DNA of 64,000 nucleotides from Streptomyces sp. SID12501 (GTDB lineage Bacteria > Actinomycetota > Actinomycetes > Streptomycetales > Streptomycetaceae), in contig NZ_JAAGLU010000006.1 of assembly GCF_010550245.1 (NCBI RefSeq), positions 1 through 64,000 on the forward strand, read 5' to 3'. Position numbers and translations under genes: made by a program. The notes below the pieces were generated by a model, which saw only the letters and a list, made by a program, of their open reading frames with translations, did no database searches and had not been told where the DNA came from. This document shows positions 35,993-46,197 of this stretch, piece after piece. Positions within the stretch are counted from its first letter, which is position 1, and each line of letters starts with the position of its first letter.

Positions 35993-37795
35993 GTGCGTAC
36001 GTCCATCGCCACCGTGTCGCTCAGCGGCTCGCTCACCGAGAAGCTCACGGCTGCCTCCCGGGCCGGTTTCGACGGGGTCGAGATCTTCGAGAACGACCTG
36101 CTCGCCAGCCCTCTCACCCCCGAGGAGATCCGCGCCCGCTGCGCCGACCTCGGTCTCAGCATCGATCTCTACCAGCCGATGCGTGACATCGAGGCCGTGC
36201 CCGAGGACGAGTTCGCCCGCAACCTGCGCCGCGCCCGGCACAAGTTCGAGCTGATGCGGCGGCTCGGCACCGACACCGTCCTCGTCTGCTCCAGCGTCTC
36301 CCCGCTCGGCCTCGACGACGACGCTCTGGCCGCCGCCCAGCTGAGCCGACTGGCCGATCTGGCACAGGACTTCGGCGTCCGCGTCGCCTACGAGGCGCTC
36401 GCGTGGGGGCGGCACGTCAGTACGTACGACCACGCCTGGAGCATCGTCGAGGCGGCCGGCCATCCCGCGCTCGGCACCTGCCTCGACAGCTTCCACATCC
36501 TCTCCCGGGGGTCGGACCCGAAGGGCATCGAGGACATCCCCGGCGAGAAGATCTTCTTCCTCCAGCTGGCCGACGCCCCGTTGCTCGCCATGGACGTGCT
36601 GCAGTGGAGCCGCCACTACCGCTGCTTCCCGGGGCAGGGCGGCTTCGACATCGAGGGTCTCCTCCAGCACGTCGTCAGGGCCGGATACGACGGCCCGCTC
36701 TCCCTCGAGGTCTTCAACGACGTCTTCCGGCAGGCCGAGGCCGGACCGACCGCGGTGGACGCCCGGCGCTCCCTCCTCGTCCTCCAGGAGAGCATCGGCC
36801 TCGCCCCGCTGCCCGAGCCCGTCGTCCCCACCGGCATCGCCTTCGCCGAACTCGTCACCCCCGACGCCGAACCGGTCGCAGCGGTACTCGGCGCGCTCGG
36901 CCTCGCCCGTACGGCACGCCACCGCAGCAAGCCCGTCGACCTCTGGGAACACGGCGAGGCCCGCATCCTCGTCAACACCGGACCGGCCGCCCGCCGTGAC
37001 GGCACCGGACTCGCAGCCGTCGGCCTGGAGTCACCGGATCCGGAAGGTGCCGCCCGCCGGGCCGAGGCCCTCCTGGCGCCGGTCCTGCCCCGCCGCCGCA
37101 CCCCGGAGGACGCCCCGCTCGACGCGGTGGCCGCCCCCGACGGCACGGAACTCTTCTTCTGCGCCACGGACCGCCCCGAACTCCCCGACTGGCAGACCGA
37201 CTTCGAACCCCTTGAGTACATCGGGACTGCCGGGGACGCAGGGGGCGGCGTCAATCGTATCGACCACCTGGCCCTCACCCAGCCCTGGCACCACTTCGAC
37301 GAGGCCGCCCTCTTCCACCGCAGCGTGCTCGGGCTGCACGGCCAGGAGAGCGTCGATGTCGCCGACCCGTACGGGCTCTTCCGCAGCCGGGCCGTCACCA
37401 ACTCCGATGGCAGCGTACGCATCGCGCTCGCCGTCGGCCCCGCGCCCACCGAGGACGAGACCCGCGCCCAGCACATCGCGCTCGCCACCGACGACGTGAT
37501 CGCCGCCGCCCGGCGCTTCCGGGCAGCAGGCGGCAGCCTGCTGCCGATGCCCGCGAACTACTACGACGACCTCGCGGCCCGCTATGAGTTCACCGAGGGC
37601 GAGTTGGCCACGTACCGCGAACTCGGCATTCTCTACGACCGTGACGCACAGGGCGAGTTCAGGCACTGCTACACGCGGACCGTGGGCCGCGTCTTCTTCG
37701 AACTCGTCCAGCGAGACGGCGGCTACCAGGGCTACGGCGCCCAGAACGCACCGGTACGGCTCGCCGCCCAGCACGCGCAACGCCCGCTCCGCTGA
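35993..37795 (+). CDS. 3-dehydroshikimate dehydratase fused to an HPPD-like domain
   Basis: A 600-residue two-domain protein. Residues 1-270 are a sugar-phosphate-isomerase-type TIM barrel (SIATVSLSGSLTEKLTAASRAGFDGVEIFENDLL, YEALAWGRHVSTYDHAW, GTCLDSFHIL, FLQLADAPLLAMDVL, LSLEVFNDVFR) with the metal-binding Glu, Asp and His. Residues about 285-600 resemble a 4-hydroxyphenylpyruvate-dioxygenase/VOC pair (FAELVTPDAEPVAAVLGALG, RIDHLALTQPWHHFDEAALFHRSVLGL, GRVFFELVQRDGGYQGYGAQNAPVRLAAQ). This fusion is the QuiC1 type, forming protocatechuate from 3-dehydroshikimate. The GTG is 41 bases after the dehydrogenase gene. Confidence 0.88.
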   Translation: MRTSIATVSLSGSLTEKLTAASRAGFDGVEIFENDLLASPLTPEEIRARCADLGLSIDLYQPMRDIEAVPEDEFARNLRRARHKFELMRRLGTDTVLVCSSVSPLGLDDDALAAAQLSRLADLAQDFGVRVAYEALAWGRHVSTYDHAWSIVEAAGHPALGTCLDSFHILSRGSDPKGIEDIPGEKIFFLQLADAPLLAMDVLQWSRHYRCFPGQGGFDIEGLLQHVVRAGYDGPLSLEVFNDVFRQAEAGPTAVDARRSLLVLQESIGLAPLPEPVVPTGIAFAELVTPDAEPVAAVLGALGLARTARHRSKPVDLWEHGEARILVNTGPAARRDGTGLAAVGLESPDPEGAARRAEALLAPVLPRRRTPEDAPLDAVAAPDGTELFFCATDRPELPDWQTDFEPLEYIGTAGDAGGGVNRIDHLALTQPWHHFDEAALFHRSVLGLHGQESVDVADPYGLFRSRAVTNSDGSVRIALAVGPAPTEDETRAQHIALATDDVIAAARRFRAAGGSLLPMPANYYDDLAARYEFTEGELATYRELGILYDRDAQGEFRHCYTRTVGRVFFELVQRDGGYQGYGAQNAPVRLAAQHAQRPLR

Positions 37796-37818
37796 GACGA
37801 GTTACGGGGCCGACGGAC

Positions 37819-39288
37819 TCACTGCCGGGTGACGCTCCTGCTCACCCCGGCGATGACGGTCGTGGCCAGGATCCAGCCGGTCAGGATGAGGACGTACGAC
37901 AGGATCTGGTACCCGCCCGTGGGTGCGAAGGCCCCCTCCTGGCCGAAGGAGATCACCGGGAGGAGCAGGTCGAGGGTGAAGAAGACCGGGTTGAACTCCG
38001 GTGCCTCGTCGGCCTTGAGCGGGAGCGGGTGGTGCAGGGCGTACGCGATCGAACCGGCGGCCAGCAGCGACAGCAGCCAGACGGCGGCGCGCAGCGGACG
38101 GAAACCGTAACCGACGGTGGTGTCCTGGAGATGACCCCACGCCCGGCCCAGCCAGGGCAGGGTGGCCCGGTGCCGGCGCTGCTTGGCGAGCTGGACCCGG
38201 CGGGCCGCGCCCTCGTCGCCGCCATGCCGGTAGGCGGCGGCCAACTGCTCGTAGGCGTACGGGACATAGCCGTCGCCGTCGCGTTCCAGCAGGGGCAGGC
38301 GGCGATGGGCCGGTTCGTGCGGATTGAGCGCCGTGTAGCTGAGGTTGTTGAAGAGCACCTCGCCCGGTGCGACCTCCGACTCGAAGCCCAGCACGTCGAT
38401 CCGGGAGCGCCGCAGATGCAGCCGGCCCTCGATCGGTGCGCACCGGTACAGCCACAGCTCACCGATGGTGCAACTGCTGGCCCGCAGGGCCGTACCGCCG
38501 GGGTTGGACAGCCGCGCCCGCGTGAAGTCGAGCGAGCCCGCGATACGGGAACCGCGCAGGTCGATGCCGCCCTGGGTACGCAGGTTTCGCGCCCTTACGT
38601 CGGCCCGCACTTCGAGGGACCGCGCGCACAGGGCATGGCCGCCCGGGTTGCTCAGTTCGGCGTCGTCCAGGCTGATCGACCCGCCCACCGTGGCCCCGTC
38701 GAGGCGTACCTCGCCCCGTACCCGCAGTCCCGGTGCCGCGAAGCCGTCGCCGAGCACGGCCTGATGGAGCTGGAGCACCGGCACGGACGGGTCGGACGCG
38801 GTGACCTCGGCTCCGTCCATGAAGAGCGCGCCCGCGATCTCCGCGCCGGCCAGCCGCACCGTCCCCCGCACACGGCAGTCGGTCATGCGCAGCGGACCGT
38901 CGATCCGTGTACTCGCGAGGTTGATCGCGGGGAGCACCGATCCGCGCAGGTTCAGTTGGCGCAGCCGGGTGCCGTAGAGGTCGGGCGACTCGTCGAAGTG
39001 GCAGTACCGCAGATGGAGCGGGTGGTCCACCACCGCGTACGCGAGCTTCAGTTGCCCTGTGATGCGGGCGCCCGACAGCCGGAGCGTGGGGATCTCGCCG
39101 TCCTCGTGCGCGGTGCCGAGCAGCAGAGCCCGCAGCACGGAGGCGCGTACCGTCCGCTCCGGGCCCCAGTCAGGGCCGATGTCCGGATTGTCGGTTCCGG
39201 CATCGCCCTCGCGGAAGTCCACGGTCTCGCCCTTGGGAAAGGCCCGCCACACCCGCTCCTCGGCCGCCGTCAGATCGTTGATCTCCAT
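37819..39288 (-). CDS. beta-helix (pentapeptide-like) protein with C-terminal membrane helices
   Basis: A 489-residue protein. Residues about 50-330 contain many repeats of a short pattern such as LRLSGARITGQLKLAYA, LNLRGSVLPAINLASTRIDG and VRLAGAEIAGALFMDGAEV, typical of a right-handed beta-helix. After a conserved linker with YEQLAAAYRHGGDEGAARRVQLAKQRRHR, three hydrophobic helices (PLRAAVWLLSLLAAGSIAYAL, FFTLDLLLPVISFG, ILSYVLILTGWILATTVIAGV) anchor it. Streptomyces homologs are often annotated as membrane-associated oxidoreductase, but no redox motif is seen. Function is unknown. ATG at 39288. Confidence 0.72.
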   Translation of the reverse strand: MEINDLTAAEERVWRAFPKGETVDFREGDAGTDNPDIGPDWGPERTVRASVLRALLLGTAHEDGEIPTLRLSGARITGQLKLAYAVVDHPLHLRYCHFDESPDLYGTRLRQLNLRGSVLPAINLASTRIDGPLRMTDCRVRGTVRLAGAEIAGALFMDGAEVTASDPSVPVLQLHQAVLGDGFAAPGLRVRGEVRLDGATVGGSISLDDAELSNPGGHALCARSLEVRADVRARNLRTQGGIDLRGSRIAGSLDFTRARLSNPGGTALRASSCTIGELWLYRCAPIEGRLHLRRSRIDVLGFESEVAPGEVLFNNLSYTALNPHEPAHRRLPLLERDGDGYVPYAYEQLAAAYRHGGDEGAARRVQLAKQRRHRATLPWLGRAWGHLQDTTVGYGFRPLRAAVWLLSLLAAGSIAYALHHPLPLKADEAPEFNPVFFTLDLLLPVISFGQEGAFAPTGGYQILSYVLILTGWILATTVIAGVSRSVTRQ

Positions 39289-39324
39289 CGGGGCGACTCT
39301 GGCGTGCCCCGGACACACATGTCA

Positions 39325-39356
39325 ATCGGGTCCGGGGACAAAGCCCCGGACCCGAT
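39325..39356 (-). terminator. strong terminator of the pentose phosphate operon
   Basis: Perfect 13-base arms (atcgggtccgggg at 39325-39337; complement at 39344-39356) surround a 6-base loop. It lies 34 bases downstream of the last gene of the leftward operon and 37 bases upstream of the next start. Confidence 0.8.
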
Positions 39357-39389
39357 CGTCACTTCAGTTGCCCAACCGTGACAGGCGGA

Positions 39390-39989
39390 TCAACTCGCCG
39401 GTTTCCAGCGGGAGTTCCACTCCGCGATCACCGGGCGGTCGTGCTCCGTGGAAAGCCTGCTGACCGTGCCCGTGGCGAGCTGGAACAGCCGTCCGGCGGC
39501 GGGCGGCAGCCCGAGGTAACGGGCCGTCAGCACGCGCAGGAAGTGCCCGTGTGCCACCAGGATCACGTCACCCTCCGCGAGCGCGTCCTTGATGTGGTCC
39601 AGGGCGCGGTCCGCGCGCCTGCCCACCTCCTCGGGCGACTCACCCGGGTGCCCGTCCGGACCGGGCGCCACCCCGTCCGTGAACAGGAACCAGTCGGGCC
39701 GCGTGCGCTGGATCTCGGCGGTCGTCACACCCTCGTATCCGCCGTACTCCCACTCGTGCAGGTCCGGATCGGTCAACGCACCGGACAGCCCCGCGAGTTC
39801 GGCGGTGCGGACCGCGCGGGTGAGGGGGCTGGTCACTACTCGTGCGAAGGTCCGTCCGGCGAGGAGCGGAGCGAGGGACTTGGCCTGCTCCTCGCCGTGC
39901 GGGGTGAGGGGCAGGTCGGTCCAGCTGGTGTGCTGTCCCGACGCGCTCCACTCCGTCTCGCCGTGGCGGACCAGAAGAAGGTCACCCAC
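39390..39989 (-). CDS. histidine phosphatase family protein (phosphoglycerate-mutase-like)
   Basis: A 199-residue phosphatase. The catalytic RHG motif LVRHGETEWSASGQHTSWTDLPLTPHGEEQA is at the N-terminus. The second phosphate-binding Arg is in TSPLTRAVRTAEL, EWEYGGYEG supplies the general acid, and the second catalytic His is in VILVAHGHFLRVL. Its GTG start is read from an AAGGAG at the end of gnd, so it is the last gene of the pentose phosphate operon. It may dephosphorylate a sugar phosphate; the exact substrate is unknown. Confidence 0.86.
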   Translation of the reverse strand: MGDLLLVRHGETEWSASGQHTSWTDLPLTPHGEEQAKSLAPLLAGRTFARVVTSPLTRAVRTAELAGLSGALTDPDLHEWEYGGYEGVTTAEIQRTRPDWFLFTDGVAPGPDGHPGESPEEVGRRADRALDHIKDALAEGDVILVAHGHFLRVLTARYLGLPPAAGRLFQLATGTVSRLSTEHDRPVIAEWNSRWKPAS

Positions 39990-39995
39990 GGCGTA

Positions 39996-40874
39996 CTACT
40001 CCTTGGACTCGACGGCGTGACCGCCGAACTGGTTGCGCAGCGCCGCGATCATCTTCATCTGCGGGGAGTCGTCCTGCCGGGACGCGAACCGCGCGAAGAG
40101 GGACGCGGTGATCGCGGGCAGCGGCACGGAGTTGTCGACGGCCGCCTCGACCGTCCACCGGCCCTCGCCGGAGTCCTGCGCGAAACCGCGCAGCCGCTCC
40201 AGGTGCTCGTCCTCGTCGAGGGCGTTGACCGCCAGGTCGAGCAGCCAGGAGCGGATGACCGTCCCGTCCTGCCAGGACCGGAAGACCTCGCGCACGTCTG
40301 TGACGGAGTCGACCTTCTCCAGCAGCTCCCAGCCCTCTGCGTAGGCCTGCATCATGGCGTACTCGATGCCGTTGTGGACCATCTTCGAGAAGTGCCCGGC
40401 GCCCACCTTGCCCGCGTGGACATAGCCGTACGGGCCCTCGGGCTTGAGTGCCTCGAAGATCGGGTGGAGCCGCTCGACGTGGTCCTTGTCGCCGCCGACC
40501 ATCAGGGCATAGCCGTTCTGGAGCCCCCACACACCGCCCGAGACACCGGCGTCGACGAAGCCGATGCCCTTGGTGCCCAGCTCCTCGGCATGCTTCTCGT
40601 CGTCCGTCCAGCGGGAGTTGCCGCCGTCGACGACCGTGTCGTTCGCGTCCAGGAGGCCGCCGAGCTCGTCGACGACGGACTGGGTGGCGGCGCCGGCCGG
40701 GACCATCACCCAGAGCACGCGCGGCGCTTCGAGCTTCTCGACCAGCTCGGCGAGGCTGCTCACGTCGGAGACCTCGGGGTTGCGGTCGTAGCCGACGACG
40801 GTGTGGCCGGAACGGCGGATGCGCTCGCGCATGTTGCCGCCCATCTTGCCGAGACCGATCAGACCAATCTGCAT
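39996..40874 (-). CDS. gnd: 6-phosphogluconate dehydrogenase, short (NAD-type) form
   Basis: It oxidatively decarboxylates 6-phosphogluconate to ribulose 5-phosphate. The Rossmann motif is MQIGLIGLGKMGGNMRERI. The family signature VDGGNSRWTDDEKHAEEL, the substrate loop FVDAGVSGGVWG and the catalytic Lys/Asn segment AGHFSKMVHNGIEY are all present. At 292 residues it is the short form (YqeC/GndA-like), often NAD-dependent. It is separated from pgi by a single base. Confidence 0.92.
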   Translation of the reverse strand: MQIGLIGLGKMGGNMRERIRRSGHTVVGYDRNPEVSDVSSLAELVEKLEAPRVLWVMVPAGAATQSVVDELGGLLDANDTVVDGGNSRWTDDEKHAEELGTKGIGFVDAGVSGGVWGLQNGYALMVGGDKDHVERLHPIFEALKPEGPYGYVHAGKVGAGHFSKMVHNGIEYAMMQAYAEGWELLEKVDSVTDVREVFRSWQDGTVIRSWLLDLAVNALDEDEHLERLRGFAQDSGEGRWTVEAAVDNSVPLPAITASLFARFASRQDDSPQMKMIAALRNQFGGHAVESKE

Positions 40875-40875
40875 G

Positions 40876-42537
40876 TCAGTTCACTTCCTGAGCGTCACGA
40901 AGAGTGCGGTACGTGGCCACGAGGGCGGCGGTGGAGGAGTCGAGGCCGGGCACATCGGCCCCTTCGGTGAGCGCGGGCTCGATGCGCCTGGCGAGGACCT
41001 TGCCAAGCTCGACGCCCCACTGGTCGAAGGAGTCGATGTTCCAGACGGCGCCCTGTACGAACACCTTGTGCTCGTACAAGGCGATCAACTGGCCCAGCAC
41101 GGACGGTGTCAGCTCGCGCGCGAGGATGGTGGTCGTCGGGTGGTTGCCCTGGAACGTCTTGTGGGCGACCAGTTCCTCCGGCACTCCTTCGGCCCGCACC
41201 TCGTCCGGTGTCTTCCCGAACGCCAGCGCCTGTGTCTGCGCGAAGAAGTTGGCCATCAGCAGGTCGTGCTGGCCCTTGAGTCCGTCGCTCAGTTCCGCGA
41301 CCGGCTGGGCGAAGCCGATGAAGTCCGCCGGGATCAGCTTCGTCCCCTGGTGGATCAACTGGTAGTAGGCGTGCTGCCCGTTCGTCCCGGGCGTGCCCCA
41401 CACCACCGGCCCGGTCTGCCACTCGACCGGGTTGCCGTCACGGTCGACCGACTTGCCGTTGGACTCCATGTCCAGCTGCTGAAGGTACGCCGTAAACCTG
41501 GACAGGTAGTGGCTGTAGGGCAGTACGGCATGCGACTGGGATTCGAAGAAGTTGCCGTACCAGATACCCAACAGGCCCAGCAGCAAAGGTGCGTTGCTCT
41601 CCGCCGGCGCGGTCCGGAAATGGTCGTCGACGAGCGCGAACCCGTCCAGCATCTCCCGGAACCGGTCCGGGCCGATCGCGATCATCAGCGACAGCCCGAT
41701 CGCCGAGTCGAACGAATACCGCCCGCCGACCCAGTCCCAGAACTCGAACATGTTGTCCGTGTCGATCCCGAAGTCGGCGACCTTCCCGCCGTTCGTCGAC
41801 AGCGCCACGAAGTGCTTGGCGACCGCCTTGTCGTCGCCGCCCAGACCCGCGAGGAGCCACGAGCGGGCCGAGGTGGCGTTCGTGATCGTCTCGATCGTCG
41901 TGAACGTCTTCGACGCGACGATGAACAGCGTCTCCGCCGGGTCCAGGTCGCGGACCGCCTCGTGCAGGTCGGCGCCGTCGACGTTCGACACGAACCGGAA
42001 CGTCAACTCCCGCGCCGTGAAAGCCCGCAGGGCGTCGTACGCCATCGCCGGACCGAGATCCGAGCCACCGATGCCGATGTTGACGACGTTCTTGATACGC
42101 CTGCCCGTGTGACCCGTCCACGCACCCGAGCGCACCCGGTCCGCGAAGCCGGCCATCCGGTCCAGCACCGCGTGCACCGCCGGGACGACGTTCTCGCCGT
42201 CGACCTCGATCACCGCGCCGCGCGGCGCCCGCAGCGCGGTGTGCAGCACCGCCCGGTCCTCGGTGATGTTGATGCGGTCCCCGCGGAACATGGCGTCCCG
42301 CAGACCGAACACATCGGTGGCGGTGGCGAGTTCCTGGAGGAAGGCGAGGGTCTCGTCCGTGATCAGGTGCTTGGAGTAGTCGATGTGCAGGTCGCCCACC
42401 CGCACGACGTACCGCTCCGCGCGCCCCGGATCGGCGGCGAACAGTTCACGCAGCTGCGGATGGAGGAGCGCGTCGGCGCGGTGGTCCTCCAACGCGGTCC
42501 ACTCGGGGCGCCTGGTGAGCCTGGGGGAGTCAGACAT
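40876..42537 (-). CDS. pgi: glucose-6-phosphate isomerase
   Basis: It interconverts glucose and fructose 6-phosphates. Its 553 residues are of the usual bacterial length. [42 protein letters not shown] (phosphosugar site), [18 protein letters not shown] and [19 protein letters not shown] with catalytic Glu and His are present. The start overlaps the opcA end by 8 bases. Carried here with zwf, opcA and gnd, it lets fructose 6-phosphate re-enter the oxidative pentose phosphate route. Confidence 0.94.
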   Translation of the reverse strand: MSDSPRLTRRPEWTALEDHRADALLHPQLRELFAADPGRAERYVVRVGDLHIDYSKHLITDETLAFLQELATATDVFGLRDAMFRGDRINITEDRAVLHTALRAPRGAVIEVDGENVVPAVHAVLDRMAGFADRVRSGAWTGHTGRRIKNVVNIGIGGSDLGPAMAYDALRAFTARELTFRFVSNVDGADLHEAVRDLDPAETLFIVASKTFTTIETITNATSARSWLLAGLGGDDKAVAKHFVALSTNGGKVADFGIDTDNMFEFWDWVGGRYSFDSAIGLSLMIAIGPDRFREMLDGFALVDDHFRTAPAESNAPLLLGLLGIWYGNFFESQSHAVLPYSHYLSRFTAYLQQLDMESNGKSVDRDGNPVEWQTGPVVWGTPGTNGQHAYYQLIHQGTKLIPADFIGFAQPVAELSDGLKGQHDLLMANFFAQTQALAFGKTPDEVRAEGVPEELVAHKTFQGNHPTTTILARELTPSVLGQLIALYEHKVFVQGAVWNIDSFDQWGVELGKVLARRIEPALTEGADVPGLDSSTAALVATYRTLRDAQEVN

Positions 42538-43465
42538 GACTTGAGGTCTCCTTGGTGCCGTCGCCCCGCAGAGCGATGGCGTACATCTCGTCGGCGTCCA
42601 GGCGCCGCAGTTCCTCGGCGATGAGTTCGGAGGTGGGCCGCACCTTCAGCGCGAGCGTGCGGGAGGGCTGGCCTGGCAGGGTGAGCGTGGCGAGCGGGCC
42701 CTCGGGGCGGTCGATGACGATCTCGCCCTTGTCGGTGCCGAGGCGGACGGCCGTGACGACCGGCCCCGCGGTGACGACGCGGTCCACCTTCACCGACAGG
42801 CGAGCGCCGAGCCAGCGGGCCAGCAGTTCGGCGCTCGGGTTCTCGGCCTCGCTCTCGACAGCCGCCGAGATGATCTTCGTACGGGCCTGGTCGAGGGCCG
42901 CGGCCAGCATCGAGCGCCACGGGGTGAGGCGCGTCCACGCCAGGTCGGTGTCGCCGGGCGCGTACGAGCGAACCCGGGCCTCCAGTGCGACGAGCGGCTG
43001 CTCGACCGCGTACATGTCGGTGATCCGGCGCTGGGCCAGCGCGCCCAGCGGGTCCTTGGCGGGCACCTCGGGGGCGTTCACCGGCCACCAGACGACGACC
43101 GGCGCGTCCGGCAGCAGCAGCGGCAGGACGACGGAGTCCGCGTGGTCGGACACCTCGCCGTACGTCCGCAGGATGACCGTCTCGCCGGTGCCGGCGTCGG
43201 CGCCCACCCGCACTTCGGCGTTGAGGTGGGACTTGGTGCGGTCGCGCGGGCTGCGGGCGTGCCGCTTGATGACGACCAGGGTGCGCGCGGGGTGCTCGTG
43301 CGAGGCATCCTCGGCCGCCTTGATCGAGTCGTAGGCGTTCTCCTCGTCCGTGACGATCACCATCGTCAGGACCATGCCCACGGCAGGGGTGCCGATCGCG
43401 CGCCGCCCCTTCACCAGTGCCTTGTTGATCTTGCTTGCCGTGGTGTCGGTGAGGTCGATTTTCAT
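42530..43465 (-). CDS. opcA: OpcA, allosteric effector of glucose-6-phosphate dehydrogenase
   Basis: A 311-residue soluble protein of the actinobacterial/cyanobacterial OpcA family. The start is [20 protein letters not shown], and [27 protein letters not shown] and [18 protein letters not shown] are typical. OpcA binds and activates G6PDH and here directly follows zwf, with start and stop overlapping (ATGA). The ATG at 43465 is preferred over the longer frame, whose extra N-terminus is antisense-like. Confidence 0.9.
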   Translation of the reverse strand: MKIDLTDTTASKINKALVKGRRAIGTPAVGMVLTMVIVTDEENAYDSIKAAEDASHEHPARTLVVIKRHARSPRDRTKSHLNAEVRVGADAGTGETVILRTYGEVSDHADSVVLPLLLPDAPVVVWWPVNAPEVPAKDPLGALAQRRITDMYAVEQPLVALEARVRSYAPGDTDLAWTRLTPWRSMLAAALDQARTKIISAAVESEAENPSAELLARWLGARLSVKVDRVVTAGPVVTAVRLGTDKGEIVIDRPEGPLATLTLPGQPSRTLALKVRPTSELIAEELRRLDADEMYAIALRGDGTKETSSHV

Positions 43466-45024
43466 GGCCTGCGCCAGCTCCGTCCGTCTCGTGCGAGCAT
43501 CTCGTCGGCTTCCTCCGGGCCCCAACTGCCCGAGGAGTACTGCGCGGGCCTGCCGTGCGTGCCCCAGTACTCCTCGATCGGGTCGAGGATCTTCCAGGAC
43601 TCTTCCACTTCCTGGTGACGGGGGAACAAATTGGCGTCGCCGAGCAGGACGTCCAGGATGAGCCGTTCGTACGCCTCCGGGCTTGACTCCGTGAAGGACT
43701 CGCCGTAGGCGAAGTCCATCGTGACGTCCCTGATCTCCATCGAGGTACCCGGGACCTTGGAACCGAAGCGCACGGTCATGCCCTCGTCGGGCTGGACGCG
43801 GATCACGATCGCGTTGGCGCCGAGTTCCTCGGTGGCCGTGGAGTCGAACGGGGAGTGCGGGGCGCGCTGGAAGACGACCGCGATCTCCGTGACGCGCCGC
43901 CCCAGCCGCTTGCCGGTCCGCAGATAGAAGGGGACGCCCGCCCAGCGGCGGTTGTCGATCTCCAGCTTGACGGCCGCGTACGTGTCGGTGCTGGACTGCG
44001 GGTCGATACCCTCCTCTTCGAGGTAGCCGCTGACCTGCTCACCGCCCTGCCAGCCCGCCGCGTACTGCCCGCGCACGGTGTGCTCGCCCAGGTTCTCGGG
44101 CAGCTTCACCGACTTCAGGACCTTGAGCTTCTCGGTCAGCAGCGACTCGGCGTCGAAGGCGATCGGCTCCTCCATGGCCGTCAGGGCCATCAGCTGGAGA
44201 AGGTGGTTCTGGATCACGTCGCGCGCCGACCCGATGCCGTCGTAGTAGCCGGCCCGGCCGCCGATGCCGATGTCCTCGGCCATCGTGATCTGGACGTGGT
44301 CGACGTACGACCGGTTCCAGACGGGCTCGTACATCTGGTTGGCGAAGCGGAGCGCCAGGATGTTCTGGACGGTCTCCTTGCCGAGGTAGTGGTCGATCCG
44401 GAAGACCTGCTCCGGGTCGAACACGTCGTGCAGGACCCGGTTCAGCTCACGCGCGCTCTTCAGGTTGTGCCCGAACGGCTTCTCGATCACCCCACGCCGC
44501 CAGGAACCCTCCGGCGCGTTCGCCAGCCCGTGCTTCTTCAGCTGCTGGACGACCTTCGGGAAGAACTTCGGCGGTACGGAGAGATAGAAGGCGTAGTTGC
44601 CGCTCGTGCCCCGGGACGCGTCCAGCTCCTCGACGGCCGCGCGCAACTGCTTGAACGCCGCGTCGTCGTCGAAGTCGCCGGGGATGAACCGCATGCCCTC
44701 GGCGAGCTGCTGCCAGACCTCCTCGCGGAACTCCGTACGGGCGTGGTCGCGCACCGAGTCGTGGACGATCTGAGCGAAGTCCTCGTCCTCCCAGTCCCGG
44801 CGGGCGAAACCGACGAGCGAGAAGCCCGGCGGGAGCAGGCCCCGGTTGGCCAGGTCGTAGACGGCCGGCATCAGCTTCTTGCGGGACAGGTCACCGGTCA
44901 CCCCGAAGATGACCAGCCCGGACGGGCCCGCGATCAGGGGGAGACGGCGGTCGCCGGGATCGCGCAGCGGGTTGTCCCAGTCGCCCTCGGCGACAGCTTC
45001 CAGCACGGTTGATTCGGCGCTCAT
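43462..45024 (-). CDS. zwf: glucose-6-phosphate dehydrogenase
   Basis: It makes 6-phosphogluconolactone and NAD(P)H. The coenzyme motif is [22 protein letters not shown]. The substrate-binding signature [13 protein letters not shown], preceded by [17 protein letters not shown], holds the catalytic His and Lys, with [11 protein letters not shown] later on. The 520 residues are of normal length. Its start overlaps the tal stop by 4 bases and its stop overlaps opcA. Confidence 0.95.
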   Translation of the reverse strand: MSAESTVLEAVAEGDWDNPLRDPGDRRLPLIAGPSGLVIFGVTGDLSRKKLMPAVYDLANRGLLPPGFSLVGFARRDWEDEDFAQIVHDSVRDHARTEFREEVWQQLAEGMRFIPGDFDDDAAFKQLRAAVEELDASRGTSGNYAFYLSVPPKFFPKVVQQLKKHGLANAPEGSWRRGVIEKPFGHNLKSARELNRVLHDVFDPEQVFRIDHYLGKETVQNILALRFANQMYEPVWNRSYVDHVQITMAEDIGIGGRAGYYDGIGSARDVIQNHLLQLMALTAMEEPIAFDAESLLTEKLKVLKSVKLPENLGEHTVRGQYAAGWQGGEQVSGYLEEEGIDPQSSTDTYAAVKLEIDNRRWAGVPFYLRTGKRLGRRVTEIAVVFQRAPHSPFDSTATEELGANAIVIRVQPDEGMTVRFGSKVPGTSMEIRDVTMDFAYGESFTESSPEAYERLILDVLLGDANLFPRHQEVEESWKILDPIEEYWGTHGRPAQYSSGSWGPEEADEMLARDGRSWRRP

Positions 45025-46178
45025 TCCCCGTCAGCTCCCTTGCTGCCCACGCTGTCCAGCGACTTCGTGACGGCGGTCAGCAGGTCGTCCCAGGCGACCG
45101 CGAACTTCGCGACGCCCTCGTCCTCCAGCAGCTTCACGACCTCGTCGTACGAGATCCCGAGCCCCTCGACGGCCGCGAGATCGGCGCGGGCCTGGGCGTA
45201 GCCGCCGCTCACCGCGTCGCCGTGGATGTCGCCGTGGTCGGCGGTCGCGTCGAGGGTGGCCTCCGGCATCGTGTTGACGGTGCCGGGCGCGACCAGCTCG
45301 TCGACGTACAGCGTGTCCTTGTACGCGGGGTCCTTCACGCCGGTCGAGGCCCACAGCGGACGCTGCTTGTTGGCGTGGGCGCCACCGAGGGCGGTCCAGC
45401 GGTCACCGCCGAAGACGTCCTCGTACGCCTCGTAGGCGAGTCGCGCGTTGGCCAGCGCCGCCCTGCCCTTGAGGGCGAGGGCCTCGTCCGTGCCGAGCAC
45501 CGTCAGGCGCTTGTCGATCTCGGAGTCGACGCGGGAGACGAAGAACGAGGCGACCGAGTGGATCGAGGCCAGGTCGATGCCCGCGGCCTGTGCCTTCTCC
45601 AGGCCGGCCAGATAGGCGGCCATGACCTCGCGGTAGCGCTCCAGGGAGAAGATCAGCGTGACGTTGACGCTGATCCCGAGGCCGATGACCTCGGTGATCG
45701 CGGGCAGGCCCGCCTTCGTCGCCGGGATCTTGATCATCACGTTGGGCCGGTCGACCAGCCAGGCCAGTTGCTTGGCCTCGGCGATCGTCGCCGCGGTCTC
45801 ATGGGCGAGACGCGGGTCGACCTCGATGGAGACACGGCCGTCCCGGCCGCCCGTGGCGTCGTACACCGGGCGCAGGATGTCGGCGGCGGCCCGTACATCG
45901 GCGGTGGTCATCATGCGTACGGCCTCGTCGACCGTGACGCCGCGCACGGCCAGGTCGGCGAGCTGTTCCTCGTACCCCTCGCCGGAGCCGATGGCCGCCT
46001 GGAAGATCGACGGGTTGGTGGTCACGCCGACCACGTGATGGGTGTCGATGAGCGCGGCGAGGTTGCCGGAGGCGATGCGCCCCCGGGAGAGGTCGTCCAG
46101 CCAGATCGAGACGCCCTCGTCGGAGAGGCGCTCGAGTGTTCCCGCGGTGGCGGTTGTTTCGGTGGTCACTGTGATCAT
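45021..46178 (-). CDS. tal: transaldolase
   Basis: It transfers dihydroxyacetone units between sugar phosphates. The 385-residue actinobacterial form (TalB-type plus C-terminal extension) has [53 protein letters not shown] and the Schiff-base Lys in [36 protein letters not shown] follows. The ATG at 46178, with AGAAGGAAG before it, is the start; the longer frame is not supported. The gene lies 19 bases downstream of tkt. Confidence 0.94.
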   Translation of the reverse strand: MITVTTETTATAGTLERLSDEGVSIWLDDLSRGRIASGNLAALIDTHHVVGVTTNPSIFQAAIGSGEGYEEQLADLAVRGVTVDEAVRMMTTADVRAAADILRPVYDATGGRDGRVSIEVDPRLAHETAATIAEAKQLAWLVDRPNVMIKIPATKAGLPAITEVIGLGISVNVTLIFSLERYREVMAAYLAGLEKAQAAGIDLASIHSVASFFVSRVDSEIDKRLTVLGTDEALALKGRAALANARLAYEAYEDVFGGDRWTALGGAHANKQRPLWASTGVKDPAYKDTLYVDELVAPGTVNTMPEATLDATADHGDIHGDAVSGGYAQARADLAAVEGLGISYDEVVKLLEDEGVAKFAVAWDDLLTAVTKSLDSVGSKGADGE

Positions 46179-46197
46179 CTTCCTTCTGGCGTGCGGA

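Noticed and set aside
37802-38455. Minus-strand Arg/Pro-rich frame at the end of the beta-helix gene
   Set aside because: It is an out-of-frame translation of the beta-helix membrane protein.
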